Assembly (NCBI GenBank): GCA_021371965.1 | Contig: JAJFVE010000111.1 | Location: 1 to 64,000, forward strand | Reading direction: 5' to 3' | DNA length: 64,000 nucleotides | DNA from: Planctomycetaceae bacterium | GTDB lineage: Bacteria; Planctomycetota; Phycisphaerae; SM23-33 | Part shown: one piece after another, positions 7,624 through 15,292 of the stretch | Numbering within the stretch: the stretch's first letter is position 1 | Layout: every line of letters begins with the position of its first letter | Program-made: the position numbers and the translations under genes | Notes under the pieces: model-generated | Databases searched by the model: none | The model's input: the letters and a program-made list of their open reading frames with translations, nothing else | Told to the model about the DNA's origin: nothing

Positions 7624-8045
7624 CGAGGAGTATTGGGCCACAGAGACACAGAGGTCACAGAGGGCGTTGAATAGAAAACAACAAACCTGCTCTGTACTGC
7701 TAACCGTCCATTTCTTTTCTTCCTACGAAGATTTGCTGCATCAGCGATGAGCCACAACACGGGATGGCATGAAACAACAACGCCATCCCGAGCCGACTCC
7801 GTCGGAGGTCCCCCCCGGTGTGGGAGAAACAAGATAGCTTCAATAGCAGCAGGATCAGGCCGCTGGCGTCGTGGGCAGGCCCCAAACGGAGGCTCACGGG
7901 GGGCCGGCTTGGGGCCTGGGGTCCTACGGCGACGGCGGCCGGCGAAACTGCTCAAGGCTCTGGGCGCCGAGAACCCGCCTTTGGTTGCGGCCGGGCGACA
8001 GCGAGGCCGCGCCAAGTTCTCTGTGCCTCTGTGGCCCACTCCTGA
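7624..8045. repeat. About 420-bp element with inverted CACAGAG ends
   Basis: The left end (7624-7664) contains GGGCCACAGAGACACAGAGG. The right end (8017-8045) is its inverse, reading GGGCCACAGAGGCACAGAGA on the other strand. Open frames inside are low-complexity and unconvincing. The ends are a variant of the CGCAGAG family found at 6876, 43421 and 59023. The element fills most of the 666-bp gap between the terminator and the second ECF sigma gene; nothing else is evident there. Confidence 0.65.
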
Positions 8046-8250
8046 GACCATCCATCAGATCATAGCTGACAGATCACATACCTGGTGCCTCCGTCGCGAC
8101 TTTCCTCCCGTGACGGAGGCATTGCGTTCGAGGCGAAAATAATTTTCAATTAGTCAAAATTCTTCGCCCGCTGCTGCGTCTCATTGCCAGCGGGTGGGAG
8201 ACGACAAAAGGGCCGGCTTGGGGTCCGGCCGAGCGAGTGCAGGCATTGTA

Positions 8251-8760
8251 GTGAAACGGCCTACAGAAGAGGACATAGCGGCATGGTACCCTTCACTGTT
8301 TTACTCTGCGCTGCGCCTGACTCGTTGCCCCGAAGACGCCGCTGATGTCACTCAGCAGGCGTTTCTTCGGGGCCTTGAAAACTGGGAGCAGTTTGATGGG
8401 CGGTCCAAGCCGGTAACCTGGCTGTTCAGCATCCTGCTCAACTGTGTACGCGACTGGGCCCGGCGCAACAAGCACCACCGCCAGGCCCAGCCGCTGGACG
8501 AATGGGCGATGCCGCGGGACCTTCAGGACGACCCGGCCGCCCAGGTGACGCGGCGGGAATCCGCCGCCGCCGCGCTCGAGGCCATCGGCGAACTCGATGC
8601 GCCCGTGCGAGCGGCGTTCGTCGTGACGGTGGTTGACGGGTATTCATACGGCGAAGCGGCCGAGATTCTCGATGTGCCGCTGGGGACAATCTCGTCGCGA
8701 GTGCATCAGGCCCGCACGCATTTGGCCGGCTTCGTCCGCGATCATAAAGGTGAGGCATGA
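8251..8760 (+). CDS. ECF-type RNA polymerase sigma factor
   Basis: A sigma-70 family ECF factor (169 residues from the GTG at 8251; a GTG at 8194 would add 19 residues, and neither has a strong ribosome binding site). Region 2 is visible in WYPSLFYSALRLTRCPEDAA and DVTQQAFLRGLENWEQF, then KPVTWLFSILLNCVRDWARR. Region 4 is LDAPVRAAFVVTVVDGYSYGE with the helix-turn-helix AAEILDVPLGTISSRVHQAR. The stop overlaps the ATG of the next gene (ATGA, 8757-8760). It therefore heads an operon with a membrane partner protein, an exported protein and a CsgG-like protein. The partner is expected to act as its anti-sigma factor. Confidence 0.92.
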   Translation: MKRPTEEDIAAWYPSLFYSALRLTRCPEDAADVTQQAFLRGLENWEQFDGRSKPVTWLFSILLNCVRDWARRNKHHRQAQPLDEWAMPRDLQDDPAAQVTRRESAAAALEAIGELDAPVRAAFVVTVVDGYSYGEAAEILDVPLGTISSRVHQARTHLAGFVRDHKGEA

Positions 8761-9653
8761 CGTCCATGGCACAGCACGATCTTGAACAGCGCATGCACGC
8801 GTTGATCTGCGGCCGCCTGGAAGGCGGCGAGCGCGCCGAACTGCTGGCGATGATCGCCTCGGACGCCGGCGCCCGCCAGGTGCTGGATGAGATGCTGACG
8901 CTCCAGCGCCTGGCGCGCGAGGCCTGCGGACATGACGAGGCCGCCCGGCGGGTCATGGAGACGTCTCTCAAGCAGCTCCAAACCCGCCTGCAAGCGCCGG
9001 CGGCGCCGCCGAGGTGGCGCATCTGGAAGGCCCGCCGCGTGGCGCGGAGCCTGTCGTGGGCTCTGCGTGCGGCGGCGGTGTTTATCGTGGCCGCATCGGT
9101 CTACGTGGCGTGGGATTCGCACCAGAGGCTGACGCGGCAGTTGTCGCGCCTCGAGCAGGCGGTGCAGATGCCCCGCCTGGGCAGCGAGGAACTGGCGATG
9201 TTCCGCAACGTCTGGCAGCAGGTTCGCCAGGGCGACGACCAGGCGCCCTGGGTGCTGCTCGATGAGGGCGGCGGACGGTTCGGATATCTCCCGCAGCGAC
9301 CGGGGCTCAAGTCTACACTGGCCCTGGTGCGATGCCACATCATCGACAGCCAGACCCAGACCGTGCGGAAGATCCAGTTGGTCATGCCCCTGACCAGCGA
9401 ATCGCGCCTGGCGCTGAGCGAGGCGGGGGAGTTCAACGGAAAGACAATCTCGCTCGACGTCGTCGGCGCCGGCGACAGCACCGTCGTCGGGCTGCGGGTG
9501 GGGGGGGCCGGCGAAGGCGCCACCGGCGTCAGCGGACGAGTGACTTTGGACAGCGGCCCGGTTGAAGTAGGCCAGTTCAGGCTCAACGGCCAGACCCTGC
9601 ACGTCGTCGTGCAGGCGCTGGCGCTGGGGACGGGACAGCCCGGGCCGGCTTGA
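8757..9653 (+). CDS. Membrane protein, candidate anti-sigma factor of the adjacent ECF sigma
   Basis: A 298-residue protein with a cytoplasmic N-terminal part of about 98 residues, one membrane segment (about 100-118) and an outer domain of about 180 residues. The N-terminal part (LEQRMHALICGRLEGGERAELL, then AGARQVLDEM) resembles the short helical anti-sigma domains that sit beside ECF genes, although the usual zinc-binding H-x3-C-x2-C motif is absent. The start overlaps the sigma stop by four bases, which argues for coupled expression. The outer domain is rich in beta-type sequence and has no recognised family. Function as an anti-sigma factor is inferred from order and topology. Confidence 0.65.
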   Translation: MTSMAQHDLEQRMHALICGRLEGGERAELLAMIASDAGARQVLDEMLTLQRLAREACGHDEAARRVMETSLKQLQTRLQAPAAPPRWRIWKARRVARSLSWALRAAAVFIVAASVYVAWDSHQRLTRQLSRLEQAVQMPRLGSEELAMFRNVWQQVRQGDDQAPWVLLDEGGGRFGYLPQRPGLKSTLALVRCHIIDSQTQTVRKIQLVMPLTSESRLALSEAGEFNGKTISLDVVGAGDSTVVGLRVGGAGEGATGVSGRVTLDSGPVEVGQFRLNGQTLHVVVQALALGTGQPGPA

Positions 9654-9687
9654 GAAGCCACCCGGGCGGGGATACAGGGACGGGGTA

Positions 9688-10674
9688 ATGGGTCCAGTGC
9701 GAGCCATCATGGCCGCCGGCGCGATCCTGGGCGCGGCGGCGGCAGGGTTGTCGCCGGGCAACGTGGCCCAGCGGCCGACGGCGTGGTCCGCCGCGGCGAT
9801 GAACCTGCACGGCGCTCCGCAGGCGGTGCATCGCATGATGGGCTCGGGGGGTCTGGCGGTGCTCGTCAGCGGTCCGCCCGGCGCCAAGGGCCGCTGGCAG
9901 TTCGGATATCAGGACGTGGTGATCGCTCACGGCAGCGTCCAACTGGACGCTCAGGGCCTCGGGCAGATCAAGCTGCTCGTGGCGCCGGTCCGGGCAAGGC
10001 TGGAGTGTACGCTGCTGGTGACGGATGGCCGCCGCAGCACGATGAACGTGGTGGTCTTTCCGCGATCGCGGCTGGAACATAATCGCCGCGGCATCGAGGC
10101 GTTGTCGCTGGCGGCTGTGGACCCGCGCGGGCTGCTGCACAAGGCGCTGGTCGAGGAAGGCGTGGCGTTTGCCGACGCGACGGCCTCGCCGGCGGATGAC
10201 GACTCGGCCGCCGCAGTCATGATCGTGGGCGGCTACGACGACCCCGCCGCCCTGGCGCAATTGTGCCGCGGCCTCGACCGCCGGGTGCGCGCGGGCATGG
10301 ACCTGATCGTGCTGGACCCGCCGCCGCTGTGGAGTGGGTGGGGCCTCTCGGTAGAAGCGGGCGACCTGAGCGGACCGGTGCTGCTGGACAAGCGGCTCGG
10401 ACAGGCGCTCGAGACCGCCGATCTCGGGCGCGGACCGTGGCCGGCGACCATCAAAGGCGGCACGGCGCTGGCCTGGGTCGCCGGCGGTGGCGCGGCGCCG
10501 GCGGCGCTTATGGTCGACACGACCGTCGGCAAAGGACATGTGATCGTGGCGGCGTTGCCGCAGGCAACAGCCCCCTTGACGGATGCGGTGGGGCGAGGCG
10601 TAATGGACGAGGCCCTGCTGTGGGTGCTCAAACGCAGGTCCGCTGCCGGCGGACCGCAGGAGATACGACGATGA
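9688..10674 (+). CDS. Exported protein of unknown function in the ECF operon
   Basis: A 328-residue protein with a signal-like N-terminus (IMAAGAILGAAAAGLSPGNVA). The middle part (residues about 50-120) looks beta-rich. The second half has alternating hydrophobic strands such as VMIVGGYDDPAALAQLC, GMDLIVLDPPPLWSGWG and GHVIVAALPQATAPL, suggesting an alpha/beta fold similar to class-I glutamine-amidotransferase-like or ThuA-like proteins. No catalytic Cys is obvious. GGGACGGGGTA precedes the ATG at 9688. Its stop codon overlaps the ATG of the CsgG-like gene (ATGA at 10671-10674), so both are translated as a unit. I do not recognise the family. Confidence 0.6.
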   Translation: MGPVRAIMAAGAILGAAAAGLSPGNVAQRPTAWSAAAMNLHGAPQAVHRMMGSGGLAVLVSGPPGAKGRWQFGYQDVVIAHGSVQLDAQGLGQIKLLVAPVRARLECTLLVTDGRRSTMNVVVFPRSRLEHNRRGIEALSLAAVDPRGLLHKALVEEGVAFADATASPADDDSAAAVMIVGGYDDPAALAQLCRGLDRRVRAGMDLIVLDPPPLWSGWGLSVEAGDLSGPVLLDKRLGQALETADLGRGPWPATIKGGTALAWVAGGGAAPAALMVDTTVGKGHVIVAALPQATAPLTDAVGRGVMDEALLWVLKRRSAAGGPQEIRR

Positions 10675-11732
10675 CCATCAGAACGATCCTGGGCATATCC
10701 GCATTGGCAATGGTCTCAGCCGCCTACGCGCAGGGGCCCGCGGCGGAGCAGGGGACCCCCGTCGCCACGACCCGCCCGGCGGCCGCTATCAGCATGGCGA
10801 TACTCGACTATGAAGTCACCTTCGAAGGCAGCGGCGACATGGGGCGGCAGATCGCCGACGTGCTGACGGCGCGGTTGAGCGTCGAGGACAGCTTTACACT
10901 CGTCGAGCGGGCCAAGCTCGGAAAGGTGCTCACCGAGCAGAAGCTCAAGCTCTCCGGGCTGGTCGACCAGGACCAGGCCGCCCAGGTCGGAAAGCTCACC
11001 GGGGCGCAGCTTCTGGTGATGGGCAAGGCCTTCAAGCTCGACAGCAAGCTGATGATCGTCACGAAAGTCGTGGGCGTCTCGACCGGGCGCGTCAAGGGCA
11101 CGCTCAAGTCGGTCGATCTCAAAGCCCCGCTGTCGGATGCCCTGACAGCCGTCGCCGAAGACGTCGCCGCCATCATTAATAAGAGCGGCGAGCAGCTCCT
11201 GCCGGCCGACCTGAAACTGGCCGATCCGGTTGTGGAGCTCAAGAAGAAACTCGCCGGCAAGGCCCTGCCGAAGATCGCCGTGGTGATTCCCGAGACGCAC
11301 CTGACGCGGGCGGTGATCGACCCTGCCGTCGAGACCGAGATCAAGAAGACGCTCATCGCCGCCGGCGTGACGGTGGTGGATACCGGCAGGAACGATCTGG
11401 CCGACTGGGCCAAGGCCCTGGCTAAGAAGCAGGACTCGCCCTGGCCCGAGGCGCTGAAGGACGCCGACTACGTCATCATCGGCGAGGCCTTCAGCGAGAC
11501 CGCCGGCCGCATCGACGATCTGCTCTCGTGCGCCGCCCGGGCCGAGATCAACGTCATCGAACGCAAGAGCGGCAAGATCATCCACGCCGACCGCCAGACG
11601 GACCGCGCCGTCGACCTGGCCGAAGCCATCGCCGCCAAAACCGCCCTGCAAAAAACCGGCCGCCGCCTGGCCCTGGGCATCCTGCAGCATCTTGCAGACA
11701 CCCTGCCCGCCGCGCCCAAGCCTCAGCCGTAG
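10671..11732 (+). CDS. CsgG-like exported protein
   Basis: A 353-residue protein with a signal peptide (MTIRTILGISALAMVSAAYA) and a domain similar to the CsgG/FlgO/LpoB superfamily, which is found in outer-membrane secretion pores and periplasmic lipoproteins. The typical pattern is present: a strand ISMAILDYEV, the helix GRQIADVLTARLSVED, then FTLVERAKLGKVLTEQKLKLSGLVD and the GAQLLVMGKAFK strand. A second, more diverged copy follows from about residue 205 (KIAVVIPETHLTRAVIDPAV, DADYVIIGEAF). It lacks an obvious lipobox. It is the last gene of the ECF operon. A related architecture recurs in the 1089-residue protein at 15293. Confidence 0.8.
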   Translation: MTIRTILGISALAMVSAAYAQGPAAEQGTPVATTRPAAAISMAILDYEVTFEGSGDMGRQIADVLTARLSVEDSFTLVERAKLGKVLTEQKLKLSGLVDQDQAAQVGKLTGAQLLVMGKAFKLDSKLMIVTKVVGVSTGRVKGTLKSVDLKAPLSDALTAVAEDVAAIINKSGEQLLPADLKLADPVVELKKKLAGKALPKIAVVIPETHLTRAVIDPAVETEIKKTLIAAGVTVVDTGRNDLADWAKALAKKQDSPWPEALKDADYVIIGEAFSETAGRIDDLLSCAARAEINVIERKSGKIIHADRQTDRAVDLAEAIAAKTALQKTGRRLALGILQHLADTLPAAPKPQP

Positions 11733-11769
11733 CCTTGGGTGCTGCGCATTGCGATGAAAAGGATATGCC

Positions 11770-12210
11770 ATGCAGCGACTTGGACCGACAATCATTGTGA
11801 TCTGGATAGCTGCTGGTTGTTCTGACGGCCATACCCTGCTCGTGTCTCAAAACGATCCCTCTGCGAAGGAGATTCTTGCCGCTGTTGCGCGCGTGCGACC
11901 AGGAATGAGCGTCGAGCAGATGCTCCAGGAGATAGTTCCCGTCGCGAACAGTTCTCCGTGTTTTCAGCGAATGTCCAGCAACGAGGTGCGCTACTTCTTT
12001 GTCCTTGGCGCCAACAGCCAGATTCAGATCATGGTTCGCTCCCCCAAAAACCTCCCGCAAATCTACCCGGATTACGCTGACGGCATCATCATCAGCGTGG
12101 GAAAGATCGAGCCCCTTCAGAAGTGGCCCAGGCGCAAGTACGAGGATAGCAATGGTGAGCGAGAGGATTTCAAAGACATGGGCCTGCACCTTGTGTCGGG
12201 CGCGCAGTAA
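11770..12210 (+). CDS. Putative lipoprotein, unknown function
   Basis: A 146-residue protein with a short hydrophobic leader ending in a lipobox-like IAAGC (Cys about 17). The mature part contains VARVRPGMSVEQMLQEIVPV, reminiscent of the small SmpA/BamE-type modules (G-M-s-x-x-x-v), followed by VRYFFVLGANSQIQIMV. That similarity is weak. GC content is lower than in the preceding operon, as in the next few genes. AAAAGGATATGCC precedes the ATG. Confidence 0.55.
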   Translation: MQRLGPTIIVIWIAAGCSDGHTLLVSQNDPSAKEILAAVARVRPGMSVEQMLQEIVPVANSSPCFQRMSSNEVRYFFVLGANSQIQIMVRSPKNLPQIYPDYADGIIISVGKIEPLQKWPRRKYEDSNGEREDFKDMGLHLVSGAQ

Positions 12211-12280
12211 GCGGAGCAGTGTCATCGTCAGAGAGAAAGTCGCGAAGATATTTTCTTGAAGGTGAAACAGGAGAAACAGC

Positions 12281-12760
12281 ATGTGCAACAGATATTCCGG
12301 AGCAAGGGTCTTCCTGGTTCTTCTTGCCCTCTTTGCTGCTATCTCAGTTGCCGCATGTCGGACCCGCACGCGAGGACAATTTGCGGTGTGCATCACGAGC
12401 GCTTCGGCCCAAACAGTTGTGGTGGGGACACAAGAAGTCGATAAGGCTGCGCTGGCGAAGAAACTGGACGCTCATCCGTTGCCAGTTGAGGTGGAAATTT
12501 TCGGTACCTTGGGCGAGACAGATTTACAAGGTCTGTCGGTCGAGCAGCTAAGAACCAGGGCTTCTATACGGGGCCCTCGATACCAGTTGCTGGCAATCGA
12601 GGGGAAGAAGGTAGTTGTGGTCCAGAAGGAAGCACTAGAGGGGAATACCGATTTTGAGATCATTCGCGCTGATGAGGCCCTCGCTCGCTTTACGCTTGTT
12701 GAGAGAATCGCCAAGGATAGTAACAATGTGTTAGCCACGGCCAGTGTTAGCAGGGAGTGA
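12281..12760 (+). CDS. Putative lipoprotein, unknown function
   Basis: A 159-residue protein with an N-terminal hydrophobic segment ending in a lipobox-like SVAAC (Cys26). The mature domain alternates beta-type strands (LPVEVEIFGTLGE, YQLLAIEGKKVVVVQKE). No family is recognised. GGAGAAACAGC gives a good ribosome binding site for the ATG at 12281. It lies between another small lipoprotein gene and the 229-bp structured repeat element. Confidence 0.55.
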   Translation: MCNRYSGARVFLVLLALFAAISVAACRTRTRGQFAVCITSASAQTVVVGTQEVDKAALAKKLDAHPLPVEVEIFGTLGETDLQGLSVEQLRTRASIRGPRYQLLAIEGKKVVVVQKEALEGNTDFEIIRADEALARFTLVERIAKDSNNVLATASVSRE

Positions 12761-12801
12761 CGATAATCCGGGACGGTTACTCTTTTCCGATAGATAGGAT
12801 C

Positions 12802-13030
12802 GCAAGCCGCTTCAGCGGCTTTTGTCCCGCCGGGAGGCGGGCTTAGCCCCGGCGTTTTACGCCGGGGGTCGAGAGCGGGTCTGTGACTCCCGCCCCAGCC
12901 CGCTTCAGCGGGCTTATTTGGAAGCCCGCTGAAGCGGGCTGACAAAGAGGCAGAGGCCGATTCGCGCCAGGGCTAAAGGCCCTGGCCTAACCGCGGCTGC
13001 GCCGCGACAAAGGCCGCTGAAGCGGCCTGC
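12802..13030 (+). repeat. 229-bp multi-hairpin structured repeat, copy 1
   Basis: This segment is a chain of perfect or near-perfect hairpins with short unpaired joins: AGCCGCTTCAGCGGCT, CCCGCCgggaGGCGGG, CCCCGGCGTTTTACGCCGGG, AGCCCGCTTCAGCGGGCT, AGCCCGCTGAAGCGGGCT, GCCAGGGC...GCCCTGGC, CGCGGCTGCGCCGCG and GGCCGCTGAAGCGGCC. A second copy of exactly the same length and hairpin order lies at 20939-21167 in inverted orientation. Stems are conserved between copies while the joining segments differ. It has no open frame and no known transposase inside. Confidence 0.9.
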
Positions 13031-13084
13031 TTTATGTGCCGGCCTGTGATCGTCGCAGAAACTCGGCACAATGAGGATTTTGCC

Positions 13085-13747
13085 ATGCGAAGAATACGAT
13101 CAAGTCTGCGCGTCGACGCCAATGTGCTGTTGATGTGTCTCGTTACATCGTCATTTGGGTGTGGACAATCACGTGGCCCTTCTCTAATACGCATAACTGC
13201 ACATGCGGAAAACACGTCACCTCGAATGATGCGAGAACGTGTGGCGTTGCCTATTCTTCAGCAGATCCAGCATGGTGCAATTTCTCATTATCTAAATGGA
13301 CCGATCGTGAGCATCAGTCAAATGGGTGAAGTAGCTGTTTATCTTCGCCTACCTCAAGACAGAGTTCAGTCTCTCCTGACCGTCATCAATTCGACGACAG
13401 AGCAGCTTCCGGTGAATACTCACGTCACAGTCGATCTCGACACGCGGGCCATACCGGTAGTGACTGCCAAGATGATCAGTATGGTTGAAATTCAAGTCCT
13501 TGTTCCAGAGCTGCCGCGGTATAACCTTGATAGGGAAACGGCTGAAGAGGCTGCTCGTAAATTCAGGCGAGTGCTGCCACCTGAAGTGACACCAGGCCAA
13601 ATCTCTCAGCGGTTTCATGATACTACCATTGTGAGTCCATCTGGTCCCGTCGCACTGTCCGCGATAGCTGCAATTTCAATTGTGGAACAGCCAAGCCATA
13701 TTGTTGACACTATCCCAGCCGGCGAGGAGCGGCCAACAAAACAATAG
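13085..13747 (+). CDS. Exported protein resembling a detached RND-pump periplasmic domain
   Basis: A 220-residue protein starting at the ATG at 13085, which has GAGG upstream, with a hydrophobic leader ending near SSFGC (possible lipobox). Residues about 40-110 follow the pattern of the porter domain of RND efflux pumps: SPRMMRERVALPILQQIQ resembles the P-E-x-V-E-x-x-V-x-x-P-I-E segment, and VAVYLRLPQDRVQSLL the following strand and helix. The end (TIVSPSGPVALSAIAAISIVEQPSHI) resembles the pump segment that reads ...G-x-x-V-x-L-x-D-V-A-x-V. There are no pump-type membrane helices. Either this is a stand-alone partner of a pump or the resemblance is convergent. Confidence 0.55.
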   Translation: MRRIRSSLRVDANVLLMCLVTSSFGCGQSRGPSLIRITAHAENTSPRMMRERVALPILQQIQHGAISHYLNGPIVSISQMGEVAVYLRLPQDRVQSLLTVINSTTEQLPVNTHVTVDLDTRAIPVVTAKMISMVEIQVLVPELPRYNLDRETAEEAARKFRRVLPPEVTPGQISQRFHDTTIVSPSGPVALSAIAAISIVEQPSHIVDTIPAGEERPTKQ

Positions 13748-13807
13748 TGGATGATATAGGGAAGACGGGGAATCCGGGACGGTTACTCTTTTTCGGCGGG
13801 ACGAACA

Positions 13808-14269
13808 ATGAAAGTTAATCAAGGCATCGCAGCGTATGTCGTGAGCCTGTTGCTCTCAGTCGGCGGTTGTGCGGCGGTGTGGGTTGCTTTTGGTTATGCC
13901 ATGGCGCGGGCCGACTCCTGGGGGCCGCCCGCAGAACGGGATTATTCCTCCGCCAGCGGCGGGTTTGTCGCCCACGTCACCCCCGGCCGCGAACGCTATG
14001 ACGAGAGCCGGAAGGGATGGGTGCAGGAGAAAGCTGCCCGCCTTGAGGTTTTTCGAGTGTCAAAGAGGACGCGAACGCTCGAATGGGCTTGCGATCTCGA
14101 TAATCTGGGACAGTCACCTGTTTCATGGCGGGTGCTTGACAATGCTGGGAACCTTTTCTTGACCTGCAGTTTGCGGGGGGACGTCCACCGCTTTCACCTG
14201 CCAGCCGACGGTGTGCGTTTACGCGCGCACTCTGCCCCCGGAAAGTTGGCCCCTTCATTTGGCCAATGA
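13808..14269 (+). CDS. Hypothetical membrane-anchored or exported protein
   Basis: A 153-residue protein with one N-terminal hydrophobic segment (about residues 7-32) and a soluble remainder. No known family is seen. The coding sequence contains, at 14102-14123, a copy of the short repeat that reads AATC(C/T)GGGAC(G/A)GT..., which also occurs just upstream at 13771-13792 and at 12765-12786. The encoded segment (DNLGQSPVSW) may therefore derive from a repeat insertion, and the reading frame after it may not be ancestral. Confidence 0.45.
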   Translation: MKVNQGIAAYVVSLLLSVGGCAAVWVAFGYAMARADSWGPPAERDYSSASGGFVAHVTPGRERYDESRKGWVQEKAARLEVFRVSKRTRTLEWACDLDNLGQSPVSWRVLDNAGNLFLTCSLRGDVHRFHLPADGVRLRAHSAPGKLAPSFGQ

Positions 14270-14321
14270 AAGCGGTGGGCGTCCCAGGCCCCCGGCCGCG
14301 AACGTGCGGGATCGGCGACGG

Positions 14322-14717
14322 TCACTTCTCCAGGTGCCCAACAAGGCTGCGTCGCGCTTCCCACCACTGGTTGCCGTCGCGCGAGACGTAGTGCTTGCCT
14401 TCCTTCTTACCGACCTGGAATGACATCTGTCCGCAGACTTCGCTGTCGAAGATGAAGATGATCCGGTTCTTGTCGACCACGGTATAGGTGCCAGTCTCTT
14501 CATCCAGTGCCGTTTTGGCCCCCGGCAGGCCATCGAAGAAGCGGATGTATTTGGAATTGGCTCGCAGGACCCAGGTCTCCTTCACGTGCGACCCGGCCAC
14601 GTCATATTCAAACTGCCAGATGCCCAGGCACTCGATGTGGTCGACGCCAGCCATTTCGCCGCCGCCCGCCAGTCCCGCGATCAGTAGGGCGCCCGCCAGC
14701 ACATGTGTCTTGATCAT
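14322..14717 (-). CDS. Secreted hypothetical protein
   Basis: A 131-residue protein with a signal peptide (HVLAGALLIAGLAGGGEMAG) and a beta-rich mature domain (LGIWQFEYDVAGSHVKETWVL, TYTVVDKNRIIFIFDSEVCGQ) resembling small lipocalin-like or META-type barrels. That comparison rests on strand pattern only. AAAGGAACTTT precedes the ATG at 14717. It is convergent with the preceding hypothetical gene. No function can be assigned. Confidence 0.6.
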   Translation of the reverse strand: MIKTHVLAGALLIAGLAGGGEMAGVDHIECLGIWQFEYDVAGSHVKETWVLRANSKYIRFFDGLPGAKTALDEETGTYTVVDKNRIIFIFDSEVCGQMSFQVGKKEGKHYVSRDGNQWWEARRSLVGHLEK

Positions 14718-15292
14718 AAAGTTCCTTTCAGCCTATTCGCTATGTGACACCTGCCACGGCATCATGCACAGGTTTCCCTGCCACGCAGGGGGACAAATCC
14801 CAATGGCCCTAAGTTAAGCGTTTTCGGATTGCAATGGCACACTAAATAAAGGCCTGCCTTGGCGAGGAGATGAAGGTGAACGGTCCATTGCTCACAGGCA
14901 AGAAGGCCTGCAATGCCGCGGCGTGCGTCTTCGCCAAAGGCCGGTACGTCCACCGCATGCACGGTCGCCTGGATGCCGGCCGAGGCGCACCAGGTACCTA
15001 AATAATTGTCGTATATGGGGTTGTGACATAGGAGGCTCGCGGGAATGTATTCTCCATGCCTTCGACAGGCGCACTATGCGCACCTGAAGACGGCGAAACC
15101 GCTGTGAAAAGTACAACAAAGTGCAAGGAAGTGGAATTGTGGCACAGCCCCTACCACTTTTGCGGGTGATGCGTCGGTGCGGCTTTGCTGCATTGTGGCG
15201 GCCCGGGTGAACACTGGCGTCTGAGGCCGCCGCGGGGTAATCTGTCGTCGAGTCCTGGGGGCACAAGGCCTTGGGACGGATCGGGAATCGTG
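14718..15292. other. Intergenic region between divergent genes
   Basis: No convincing gene. A minus-strand open frame at 14762-14962 has some protein-like character (LLACEQWTVHLHLLAKAGLY) and might be a decayed coding fragment, but I cannot match it to a family. The promoter of the large CsgG-like/propeller gene should lie toward the right end. Confidence 0.4.

Noticed and set aside
7747..8142. 131-codon frame inside the 7.6-8.0 kb element
   Set aside because: Low-complexity, no start context, and the segment is bounded by inverted repeats typical of a non-coding element.
14762..14962. 66-codon minus-strand frame between divergent genes
   Set aside because: Some protein-like character but no match or ribosome binding site; it could be a decayed fragment, so it is not listed as a gene.
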